A stretch of DNA of 9,956 nt from Gammaproteobacteria bacterium (GTDB lineage Bacteria; Pseudomonadota; Gammaproteobacteria; JAABTG01): NCBI GenBank assembly GCA_030066245.1, contig JASJBY010000208.1:1-9956 (forward strand). The letters run 5' to 3'. Positions 1 to 6,738 of this stretch are shown piece after piece; positions within the stretch are counted from its first letter, which is position 1; each line of letters opens with the position of its first letter. The translations under genes and the position numbers were made by a program. Under the pieces are notes generated by a model. The model did no database searches. It was not told the DNA's origin and saw only the letters and a program-made list of their open reading frames with translations.

Positions 1-2
1 CC

Positions 3-71
3 GCCGGGACACGCCGTGAATACCTCCCTGTAGGCTCGACGGCCGCTATCCCTGCGGCCGACGGTCCCGGC
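3..71. repeat. Nested palindromic (cloverleaf-like) intergenic repeat element
   Basis: An outer 8-bp perfect inverted repeat, GCCGGGAC (3-10) with GTCCCGGC (64-71), closes two internal hairpins. One is CGGCCGC (40-46) with GCGGCCG (54-60) around a 7-base loop. The other is weaker, GCC (13-15) plus TAC (21-23) against GTA GGC (30-35). The result resembles a three-armed cloverleaf, but it has none of the conserved features of a tRNA. The general plan matches the short REP-type palindromic elements scattered between genes in GC-rich gammaproteobacteria; I recall similar sequences but cannot confirm the family here. It lies 3' of the exporter operon, where it could act as a transcript-end structure or simply be a dispersed repeat. 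It may extend past the window edge. Confidence 0.5.
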
Positions 72-106
72 CACTCATGCCGGTACGGCCCTAACCGAAC
101 ACCAAT

Positions 107-133
107 GCGCAAGGGCGCGCCCCGGTTTTGCGC
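107..133 (-). terminator. Possible 3'-end hairpin of the exporter operon
   Basis: GCGCAA (107-112) pairs with TTGCGC (128-133), and the 10-base palindrome GGGCGCGCCC (113-122) sits inside. It begins about 55 bases after the stop codon of the last exporter gene, a reasonable place for an RNA 3'-end structure. No run of T follows the stem on either strand, so it is not a standard intrinsic terminator. It might protect the 3' end or mark a Rho-dependent end. The rest of 72-188 shows no gene that I can support. Confidence 0.22.
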
Positions 134-188
134 GGCCGTCGGCAGGAAAACGATGCCTGGGGATCGGCTTTTTTCCGGGCTAGGCGGC

Positions 189-1388
189 TCACTCCTCGCG
201 CAGTGCTACCACCGGTTTCATGGATGCCGCCCGCCGTGCCGGCAGCACGCCGGCCAGCAGTCCGACGACCACGGCCAGCAGTTCCGCCAACACCGCGTAG
301 CTCCACGGGGTGTGCACGGGCAAGGCCGGCACGAACAGGCGCAGCGCCTGCGCCAAGGCGATGCCCAACACCAGGCCCGCCAGTCCGCCCAGGGCTGCGA
401 GCACGACGGCTTCTCCCAGAAACAGCGTCATGACCAGCCGGCGCGTCGTACCCAGCGCCCGTAGCAGGCCGATCTCCGATACCCGTTCGTTGACCGCGAT
501 GGTCATGATGGTGATGATGCCGACGCCGCCGACCAGGAGCGAGATGCCGCCAAGGGCCCCGACGGCAATGGTAAGCACATTCAGCACCGACCCGAGTACG
601 TCGAGCATTTGCTGCTGGGTGACCACCGTGAAGTCCGGGTGACCATGACGGGCCAGCATCAGGCGCTCCACCGCGGCGCTGATCTCCGCCACCGGTGTGC
701 CGGGCCGATAGAGAAGGTCGATCTCCATGAGGCTGTCCCGGTTGAAGAGCTGCAGCGCCTTGCTGGCGGGGATGTAAACGGTGTCATCCAAATCGAATCC
801 CAGAAACTGGCCCTTGGGCTCCATGACGCCGATGATCCGGAAGCGTTCGCCGCCGATTCGGACGGGTTGGCCCAGGGGGTTGCGGTGGCCGAAGAGCTCC
901 TGGCGGAGGGTGCTGCCCAGCACCGCCACGGCTCGTCCGGTGCGCAGATCGCCTGACGGAAGAAAGCGGCCGCTTCGCACCCGCATCTGCCAGACTCGGG
1001 GCACCTCGGAGCCGACGCCAAGGACCATGGTGCGCCGGTCGCGATTACGGGATTCGGCGCGGGCATTGCCCTGCACCACGGGCACGACAGCCGTCACCGA
1101 CTGCAGTCGTCCCAGCGCCTCAGCGTCGTCCAGGGACAGCGGGCGCACGTTGCTGATGATCGCCCCGGACATGCCGAAGGTCTCGGTTCTGCCCGGTGTA
1201 ACCGCCACCAGGTTGGTGCCGAACTGGGTGAACTCAGTGAGCACGAATCGATGCACCCCCTCCCCGATGGACGTGAGCAGGACCACGGCGGCGATGCCGA
1301 CGGCAATGCCGAGCGTGGTCAGGAGGGATCGCAACCGATGGGCGACGATGGCGCCCGTGGCAAGTCCGATGAGGTCGGCCGGCCGCAC
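189..1388 (-). CDS. MacB-like ABC transporter permease (second of a pair)
   Basis: Integral inner-membrane subunit of an ABC exporter, 399 residues. An N-terminal transmembrane helix (about residues 18-40, followed by SIGEG) leads into a periplasmic MacB-type core domain (about 45-265). The C-terminal FtsX domain has three hydrophobic segments near residues 270-300, 320-347 and 363-387. The stretch NERVSEIGLLRALG just after the second membrane segment is the conserved FtsX-family cytoplasmic motif expected to contact the ATPase. The start is a GTG three bases downstream of the upstream permease's stop codon, implying translational coupling, and the protein begins directly with a plausible amphipathic helix. 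No ATPase domain is attached, unlike full-length MacB. It is clearly a paralogue of its upstream neighbour, and the two probably form a heterodimer. The exported substrate is unknown; macrolides, lipoproteins or peptides are all possible for this family. Confidence 0.9.
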   Translation of the reverse strand: MRPADLIGLATGAIVAHRLRSLLTTLGIAVGIAAVVLLTSIGEGVHRFVLTEFTQFGTNLVAVTPGRTETFGMSGAIISNVRPLSLDDAEALGRLQSVTAVVPVVQGNARAESRNRDRRTMVLGVGSEVPRVWQMRVRSGRFLPSGDLRTGRAVAVLGSTLRQELFGHRNPLGQPVRIGGERFRIIGVMEPKGQFLGFDLDDTVYIPASKALQLFNRDSLMEIDLLYRPGTPVAEISAAVERLMLARHGHPDFTVVTQQQMLDVLGSVLNVLTIAVGALGGISLLVGGVGIITIMTIAVNERVSEIGLLRALGTTRRLVMTLFLGEAVVLAALGGLAGLVLGIALAQALRLFVPALPVHTPWSYAVLAELLAVVVGLLAGVLPARRAASMKPVVALREE

Positions 1389-1391
1389 GGG

Positions 1392-2597
1392 CTAGCGCCG
1401 GGACAGGGCCCGCACGGGGTCCAGGCGGGCGGCGCGGCGTGCGGGCATGACCCCGAAAACGAGGCCGGTCGCCAGGGCAACTCCCAGCCCCGCCAGCACG
1501 GCCCAAAGCGGCGGCACCATGTCGAGCACCGGCCAGAGCTGGCGAGCCAGCTGTGTGGCGGCCAGGCCAAGACCCAACCCGAGTGCGGCGCCCGATGCGG
1601 ACAGCAGGCCGGCCTCGGCCAGGAACAGCACCATGACCTGGCGTCCGGAGGCCCCCAGTGATTTCAGCAAGCCGATTTCCGAGGTGCGCTGCGAAATAGC
1701 CACCAGCATCACGTTCATGATCAAGATGCCGGCGACCGCCAGGCTGATTGCCGCTATGCCTGCCGCAGTGTAGGTGAGGGCGCGAAAAATGCGGTCGAAG
1801 GTGGCCACCAGCGCATCCTGGGCGATGACCGTGATGTCGTCCTCGCCCTCGTGGCGGCGCTGAATGATGCGGCGGACTTCCTGCTCGGCGCGGCCAATGA
1901 CATCGCGACCCCGGGCCTCCACCAGGATCCGAAACAGGGACGGCGCGTCAAAAAGGGCCTGCGCCGACGCCACCGGAATAATCACCACGTCGTCCAGGTC
2001 GATACCCAGGGAGCGTCCCTCGGAAGCCAGCACGCCGAGCACCCGGAAACGACGATCGCCCACGCGCAGCCACTGGCCGAGCGCCGCCTCGGGACCGAAC
2101 AGCTGTTCGCGGACGGTGCTGCCGATGACGCACACGGGCTTGGCTCGCCGGGGGTCCATCGCCGGGAGAAACCGCCCTTTCGCCATACGCAGATGTCGCA
2201 CGTGGATGAAGCTTGCCGTGGAGCCGACGATGCTCACCTCCCGCTCGCGGCGCTGCCAGGAAACCGGGGCCGAGCCCACCGAGATGGGTGCCACCCGGCG
2301 AACATAGAGGCTGCGGGTCAGAGAGAGCGCATCGTCCAGGGTCAGATCTCTCGGGGTTTCTCCCATCAGCGGCGGCGGCCCGCCGGTCGTCTCCGAGCGT
2401 CCCGGCAGAACGATGAGCAGATGGGTGCCGAGGGAAGCGAACTCTCCTGTCACATACCGTCTTGCCCCCTCGCCCAGGGCCGTGAGTATGATCACGGCGG
2501 CGACGCCGATGGCCATGGCGAGGAGCATCAGGAGGCTGCGGCGGCGGTAGCCGCGCAGGGCCGTGCCGGCGAAGCGCAGGACATCCGCCAGCGTCAT
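1392..2597 (-). CDS. MacB-like ABC transporter permease (first of a pair)
   Basis: Inner-membrane permease of the same exporter, 401 residues from the ATG at 2597. The layout matches its downstream paralogue: an N-terminal membrane helix (RRSLLMLLAMAIGVAAVIIL), a periplasmic MacB-type domain, then an FtsX domain with three hydrophobic segments. The FtsX motif QRTSEIGLLKSLGASGRQ lies after the second segment. The C-terminus ends in the family's usual MPARRAARLDPVRAL pattern. I chose the ATG because the protein then starts with MTLADVLRFAG, as relatives do. An in-frame TTG at 2657 would add 20 residues that look non-coding, rich in Arg and Pro. Neither start has a clear ribosome binding site. 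From the ATG, the gap to the ATPase stop is 94 bases. It lacks its own nucleotide-binding domain and must use the neighbouring ATPase. Confidence 0.88.
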   Translation of the reverse strand: MTLADVLRFAGTALRGYRRRSLLMLLAMAIGVAAVIILTALGEGARRYVTGEFASLGTHLLIVLPGRSETTGGPPPLMGETPRDLTLDDALSLTRSLYVRRVAPISVGSAPVSWQRREREVSIVGSTASFIHVRHLRMAKGRFLPAMDPRRAKPVCVIGSTVREQLFGPEAALGQWLRVGDRRFRVLGVLASEGRSLGIDLDDVVIIPVASAQALFDAPSLFRILVEARGRDVIGRAEQEVRRIIQRRHEGEDDITVIAQDALVATFDRIFRALTYTAAGIAAISLAVAGILIMNVMLVAISQRTSEIGLLKSLGASGRQVMVLFLAEAGLLSASGAALGLGLGLAATQLARQLWPVLDMVPPLWAVLAGLGVALATGLVFGVMPARRAARLDPVRALSRR

Positions 2598-2691
2598 GGG
2601 CCGCCGGCGCCAGGGGTCGAGGCAGGCGGCCGCAGTGCCACGGCGGACCCCTTGCAAACCGTGCGACGGGATCCGTTGGTGCGTTCACACG

Positions 2692-3372
2692 TCATTGCCG
2701 GCGGCCGCTATCCTCCACCACACGGCCGTCCCGCATGTGTATCTGCCGCCGGGCGCGTCTGCCAAGCTCGGGATCGTGGGTGACCATGACCAGCGTGATG
2801 CCTTTATCCGTCAGTGCTTCCAGTATTCGAATCACTTCGAAACCCGTGGCGCGATCCAGGTTGCCGGTGGGCTCGTCGGCGAGCAGCACGGCAGGCTCCA
2901 TGACAGTGGCTCGGGCGATGGCGACCCGCTGTCGCTGACCGCCCGAGAGCTGGTCCGGGCGATGGCGAGCGCGGTCCATGAGCCCGAACTCTTCCAGGGC
3001 CCGTGCCACCACCGAGGCCCGGCGCTGCGGTGCTATACCCGCGAGAACCAGCGGCAGCGCGATGTTATCCGCCGCGCTCAGACGGGGGACCAGGTGGAAG
3101 AACTGGAAAATGAAGCCGATCTGGCTGCGCCGGATGTGTGCGAGCCCGTCGTCATCGAGGGTGGTCACATCCCGACCCGAGAGGCGGTATTCGCCCGCGT
3201 CGGGCCGGTCCAGCAGACCGATCACGTGCAGCAGCGTGGATTTGCCCGAGCCGGAGGGACCCATGATCGCCACATACTCTCCATCGGTGATATCCAGCGA
3301 CACGTCCGCCAGGGCGTGCACGCTCTGGTCGCCCACGACAAACCGGCGCTGAATGCCCCGCAGGCGAATCAC
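2692..3372 (-). CDS. ABC transporter ATP-binding protein, LolD/MacB type
   Basis: Cytoplasmic ATPase of 226 residues that should power the two permeases downstream. All nucleotide-binding motifs are intact: Walker A GPSGSGKST (38-46), Q-loop Gln90, ABC signature LSGGQRQR (142-149), Walker B VLLADEPTGNLD with Asp166 and Glu167, and H-loop His199 in VTHD. The signature and the TGNLD sequence after Walker B are characteristic of the LolD/MacB/FtsE group, which works with FtsX-type permeases by mechanotransmission rather than by a conventional transport channel. The start is GTG at 3372, whose bases overlap the TGA stop of the adaptor gene (GTGA, 4-base overlap), so translation is probably coupled. 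The length is typical for a stand-alone LolD-like subunit. Confidence 0.95.
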   Translation of the reverse strand: MIRLRGIQRRFVVGDQSVHALADVSLDITDGEYVAIMGPSGSGKSTLLHVIGLLDRPDAGEYRLSGRDVTTLDDDGLAHIRRSQIGFIFQFFHLVPRLSAADNIALPLVLAGIAPQRRASVVARALEEFGLMDRARHRPDQLSGGQRQRVAIARATVMEPAVLLADEPTGNLDRATGFEVIRILEALTDKGITLVMVTHDPELGRRARRQIHMRDGRVVEDSGRRQ

Positions 3373-4544
3373 CGGCTGGCGCTTCCCCGGTCCTGGTTCT
3401 CCGGCGTCACCAGAGTGCCCGCCCCGATGCCCTCGCGGTCAATGGAGACGGCTATCCGGTCACCCTCACTGAGGCCGGAGACCACCTCGGTGTATTCCCA
3501 GTTCGCCAGGCCTTGCTCGAAGTGCCGCTCGACCAGTCGGCCCGAAGCGGGGTCGAACAGCAGCACCCGGTAGCCCTCCATGACCGCCTCGGTTGGCACC
3601 CGCAGGACCTGCTCGTGGGTCGCCAGCACCACCTCCACGTCCGCGCTGTAGCCTACCAGCAGGCCTTGCGTGCCGCTCGCGTCGGTGAACTCCACCTCCA
3701 CGTCCACGGTGCGAGCCTGTCGCTCCCAGTCTTGAACGTAAGGTGCGATGCGCCGCAGGCGTGCTTCGCAACGCCGCCCCGGGTACGCATCCAGTGACAC
3801 GCACGCCGACATGCCCGGGCGGATCTCTGCCGCGTCCACCTCGTCGATGGGGGCGGAGACGTAAAGGCAGCTGTCGTCTATGAGATCAACCGCCGGCAGG
3901 GTTGGAATGCCGGGAGGGGAAGGCGTGATGAACTCACCCAGCTCCCCGTTGACCTCGGCGACGATGCCCGCAAAGGGAGCCTGTAGGACGGTTCGCGCCA
4001 GCTCGGCGCGGGCCACCGCGACCCTCGCCCGGCTAACCTCTGCGGCTGCCAACGCCGCCCGGCAGGCCGCGCGGCCCGCCCTGGACTCGGTGACGGCCCG
4101 ATCGACGCGCTCTTCGGAGACCAGCTTCTGTTCCTTCAAACGCACCAGGCGGCGGGCCTCGCGTTCGGCCACCTCGGCCCGAAGGCAGCTCTCCTCCGAG
4201 CGGGCCACGGCAGCCGCCGCCTCACTCTCTGCCAGCTGCACGCGCGCCCGCAGGTCGTCGTTCCAGATGGTCATCAGGACCTGACCTGCCTCGACACGGT
4301 CCCCCTCGGTGACGGGCAGCTGCGCCACCTGGCCTCCTGTGGCGGGTGCCAGCAGGGAACGTCGGCAGGCTTTGACGGTGCCGGCGCGGGTATTCGCCAC
4401 CGTGGCATCGACGCTGCCCACGTCGACCGTTGCCAGCACCACGGTCACGGGCTCCGGGCGGGTAAGCTGCCAGACGCCCCCCGCACCGCCGGCGAGCAGG
4501 ACCAGCAACAGGATCCATCGTCGCAAGCTTCTGGCCATGGACAC
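3369..4544 (-). CDS. MacA/HlyD-family periplasmic adaptor (membrane fusion) protein
   Basis: First gene of the exporter operon, 391 residues. It should bridge the inner-membrane permeases to an outer-membrane channel. A single N-terminal hydrophobic segment (about residues 10-27) serves as signal anchor. Next comes the first half of a lipoyl/barrel-sandwich domain (about 53-95, containing APATGGQV and VTEGDRVEAGQVL). An Ala/Arg/Glu-rich coiled-coil hairpin spans about 97-187, and the second lipoyl half starts at LQAPFAGIVAEV (187-198). A beta-barrel and a membrane-proximal domain follow (about 225-380). The called start is GTG 4544; ATG at 4538, two codons in, is equally plausible, and neither has a strong ribosome binding site. 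There is no lipobox cysteine. No outer-membrane partner is in the window, so a TolC homologue encoded elsewhere is assumed. Confidence 0.9.
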   Translation of the reverse strand: MSMARSLRRWILLLVLLAGGAGGVWQLTRPEPVTVVLATVDVGSVDATVANTRAGTVKACRRSLLAPATGGQVAQLPVTEGDRVEAGQVLMTIWNDDLRARVQLAESEAAAAVARSEESCLRAEVAEREARRLVRLKEQKLVSEERVDRAVTESRAGRAACRAALAAAEVSRARVAVARAELARTVLQAPFAGIVAEVNGELGEFITPSPPGIPTLPAVDLIDDSCLYVSAPIDEVDAAEIRPGMSACVSLDAYPGRRCEARLRRIAPYVQDWERQARTVDVEVEFTDASGTQGLLVGYSADVEVVLATHEQVLRVPTEAVMEGYRVLLFDPASGRLVERHFEQGLANWEYTEVVSGLSEGDRIAVSIDREGIGAGTLVTPENQDRGSASR

Positions 4545-4690
4545 GAGTCGACGTCGGGCGGGGAAGGCTCTCCATGCTAGCGAAGGCAGTGGCCCCTGTC
4601 ATGTGCGCAAGCGCCGCGTGGCAGGCGGCGGAAACCACCTCGATGACGGCAAATCCTGTTGCCTGGGCGTTTTTCCGGGCCGCCGCCCGC

Positions 4691-4707
4691 GTCACGGTGT
4701 TGTCACC
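4691..4707. promoter_or_regulatory. Small repeat cluster: GTCAC direct repeats overlapping a GGTG/CACC palindrome
   Basis: GTCAC occurs at 4691-4695 and again at 4702-4706, 11 bases apart, which is about one helical turn. The second copy overlaps an inverted repeat GGTG (4696-4699) - TTGT - CACC (4704-4707). The spacing would put both half-sites on one face of the DNA. The repeats are short enough to arise by chance in GC-rich sequence, so a regulatory role is only a suggestion. Confidence 0.2.
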
Positions 4708-4712
4708 TTGCT

Positions 4713-4746
4713 GTGCAACCATCCCCAGCCCCGGTCAAGGTTGCAC
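4713..4746. promoter_or_regulatory. Perfect 8-bp inverted repeat, candidate operator
   Basis: GTGCAACC (4713-4720) and its exact reverse complement GGTTGCAC (4739-4746) are separated by 18 bases, with half-site centres 26 bases apart. It sits about 125 bases upstream of the hoxF start and about 170 bases upstream of the adaptor start on the other strand. A dimeric regulator binding both half-sites, or a tetramer, would be well placed to control one or both operons. It could also form a hairpin in RNA, but no T-run follows, so an intrinsic terminator is unlikely. The regulator is not identifiable from this window. Confidence 0.4.
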
Positions 4747-4869
4747 TGGTAGTCGGACCGCTTAAGAGCGTATCCTATCGACCGTTGACCCGGCCATGGA
4801 TGGGCGACCGCAGGCAGGCAGGCCGTCAGTCCGTGCTTCGGCTGTTTCGGCACACAACGAGGTAGGGCA

Positions 4870-6651
4870 ATGTCCTCATCGGATCTGGGTAATTTCATCT
4901 CCCGCGTGACCGACCAGTACTCACGGGATCCCCTTCAGCTGATTAACGTTCTGCGTGAGGTTCAGGACAGGTACTCGCATGTGCCCAGCGAAGCAATGCC
5001 ACAGGTGGCTGCGGCGCTTGGCGTATCCCTCGGGCGGGTGCAGGGTGTCGTCGAGTACTACTCGTTCTTCCACACCAGCCCGCGCGGTCAATACGAGATA
5101 CTGCTCAGCGACAGCATTACGGATCACATGCTCGGAAAGCAGCCCCTCATGGATTATCTCTGCGAGCGGCTGGGCGTGTCTGTCGGTGAAACCAGGGCCG
5201 ACGGTCGGGTGAGCGTCGGCAACGCTTCGTGCACGGGCATGTGCGACCAGGGGCCCGCCGGTCTGGTGAACGGCTACACCGTCACCCGTCTGAACAAGGA
5301 ACGGGTAGACGAGATGGTGGAGCTGATCGATGCGGGCAAACCGCTGTCGGAGTGGCCCGCGGCATACTTCCAGGTCGAGGACAACATTCGCCGCGAGGAT
5401 GCATTGCTGGGCACGGCGCTGGAGGACGGCGCCGCCCTGCGGGCGGTGCTCGACCGTGGCGAGGAGGCCGTGCTGGGCGAGATTGTCCGCTCCGGGCTGC
5501 GCGGGCTCGGCGGCGCTGGCTTCAAAACCGGCATCAAATGGTCGTTGTGTCGTGAGACCCATTCCACTGAGCGCTACGTGGTCTGCAACGCCGACGAAGG
5601 CGAGCCGGGTACGTTCAAGGACCGCGTCCTTCTGAATCGTGATGCGGACCGGGTCTTCGAAGGTATGACCCTGTGCGCCCGCGTCATCGGGGCCCAGCGA
5701 GGCTATCTTTATCTGCGCAGCGAGTACCGTTACATGCTGGAGGCGCTCGAAACCGTGCTGCAACGGCGGCGCGCGGCGGAACTGCTGGGCGAGAACATCC
5801 TCGGCGTGCCGGGTTTTTCGTTCGACATCGAGATCCATTTGGGGGCGGGAGCGTATATGTGCGGTGAGGAATCCGCCCTCATCGAGTCGCTGGAGGGAAA
5901 GCGTGGAGTGGCGCGCGTGCGTCCGCCGTTTCCCGTAACACACGGGTTCGTCAACAAGCCGACCGTGGTCAATAACGTGGAGACCTTCGTGTGCGCGGCC
6001 CTGATTGCCGAGCGCGGAGGCGACTGGTTCGCCGCCATGGGCACGGAACAATCCAAGGGCACCAAACTGCTCAGTGTGTCCGGCGATTGTGCCCGTCCGG
6101 GTATTTACGAGTACCCCTTCGGTGTGACCATGCGTCAGGTGCTGGCTGACTGCGGTGCCGACAATGCGCTGGCGGTTCAGGTGGCCGGCGCGGCGGGTCA
6201 TTGCTTTCCGGAATCGGAGTTCGACCGGCGCATCGCTTACGAGGACGTGGCCACAGGTGGCTCTTTCATGGTGTTCAATCGCGACCGGGACATGCTCGAC
6301 ATGGCGCGTAATTTCGCCCATTTCTTCGCTTATGAGAGTTGTGGGTTCTGCACTCCCTGCAGGGTGGGCACGTCTCTGATGAAGAACCTGATGGACAAGG
6401 TATACGCCGGGCACGGTACCGAAGCCGATCTGGAGGAGATGCGTAACCTGGGTTCGGTCATGCAAGAGACCAGCCAGTGTGGTCTGGGCTCCACGGCGCC
6501 GAATGCCATCCTGGATACCTTGGATAAATTCTCCGACGTCTACCAGCGTCGCCTGAAGTCCACGGCTTTCGAGCCGGCCTTCGATTTGGATGGCGCACTG
6601 GAGGAAGCACGCCAGCTGACCGGTCGCGAAGACTCTGCTGCCCATCTGTAA
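4870..6651 (+). CDS. hoxF: NAD-reducing hydrogenase diaphorase subunit HoxF (NuoE-NuoF fusion)
   Basis: Flavin- and NAD(H)-binding subunit of the cytoplasmic bidirectional [NiFe] hydrogenase, 593 residues. It passes electrons from the HoxU clusters through FMN to NAD+. The N-terminal third (about 1-160) is a NuoE-like thioredoxin-fold module. Only two of the four cysteines of its usual [2Fe-2S] motif remain, Cys121 and Cys125; Ser80 and Asp85 occupy the other positions. The rest is NuoF-like: glycine-rich GLGGAGFKTGIKW (212-224), NADEGEPGTFKDR (240-252) and GAGAYMCGEES (325-335) for FMN and NAD. The [4Fe-4S] site is Cys491, Cys494, Cys497 and Cys537. The ATG is preceded by GAGG at 4859-4862, seven bases upstream. 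It is the first gene of the operon and is followed by hoxU after 87 bases. Length and fusion match Ralstonia-type HoxF, so no separate hoxE is needed. Confidence 0.97.
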   Translation: MSSSDLGNFISRVTDQYSRDPLQLINVLREVQDRYSHVPSEAMPQVAAALGVSLGRVQGVVEYYSFFHTSPRGQYEILLSDSITDHMLGKQPLMDYLCERLGVSVGETRADGRVSVGNASCTGMCDQGPAGLVNGYTVTRLNKERVDEMVELIDAGKPLSEWPAAYFQVEDNIRREDALLGTALEDGAALRAVLDRGEEAVLGEIVRSGLRGLGGAGFKTGIKWSLCRETHSTERYVVCNADEGEPGTFKDRVLLNRDADRVFEGMTLCARVIGAQRGYLYLRSEYRYMLEALETVLQRRRAAELLGENILGVPGFSFDIEIHLGAGAYMCGEESALIESLEGKRGVARVRPPFPVTHGFVNKPTVVNNVETFVCAALIAERGGDWFAAMGTEQSKGTKLLSVSGDCARPGIYEYPFGVTMRQVLADCGADNALAVQVAGAAGHCFPESEFDRRIAYEDVATGGSFMVFNRDRDMLDMARNFAHFFAYESCGFCTPCRVGTSLMKNLMDKVYAGHGTEADLEEMRNLGSVMQETSQCGLGSTAPNAILDTLDKFSDVYQRRLKSTAFEPAFDLDGALEEARQLTGREDSAAHL

Positions 6652-6738
6652 GCCCGCAGCAGATTCGGCCAGCAGGCGGGAGCGCCCAGCAATCCGCAGG
6701 GTAGACAGGTAAGAACGATAGCCTCAAACGGAGTAGCC

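Larger units (their letters stand above)
4545..4869. promoter_or_regulatory. Divergent intergenic region between exporter and hox operons
   Basis: These 325 bases separate the start codons of two divergent operons and must contain both promoters. I see no gene here: the short open frames that cross it run out of frame into the flanking genes and lack family features. I could not find a convincing TTGACA/TATAAT pair or a sigma-54 TGGCAC-N5-TTGC motif on either strand. A TTGCAC at 4741-4746 and TATCCT at 4771-4776 are spaced too widely (24 bases) for a standard promoter. Repeats present are the inverted repeat at 4713-4746, GTCAC direct repeats at 4691-4706, a triple AGGC run near 4812-4823 and two copies of TTCGGC (4837-4842, 4846-4851). 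Confidence 0.6.

Noticed and set aside
1..75. A tRNA-like cloverleaf at the left edge
   Set aside because: The arm lengths, lack of a T-loop GTTCRA sequence and lack of an acceptor end rule out a tRNA.
1851..3573. Long plus-strand open frames across the permease and ATPase genes
   Set aside because: The minus-strand genes have complete ABC motifs and tight operon spacing. The plus-strand translations are low-complexity, His/Gln/Arg/Pro-rich shadows.
4222..4722. A minus-strand open frame starting in the intergenic region and running out of frame into the adaptor gene
   Set aside because: Considered as a frameshifted N-terminus of the adaptor. The adaptor already starts with a good signal anchor, and the translated extension has no domain or plausible membrane segment.
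4741..4776. A sigma-70 promoter formed by TTGCAC and TATCCT
   Set aside because: The spacer is 24 bases, too long, and the -10 match is poor.
4921..6645. A 574-residue open frame on the minus strand opposite hoxF
   Set aside because: It is a mirror of high-GC codon use in hoxF. The translation has no recognisable domain, and hoxF on the other strand carries every expected motif.
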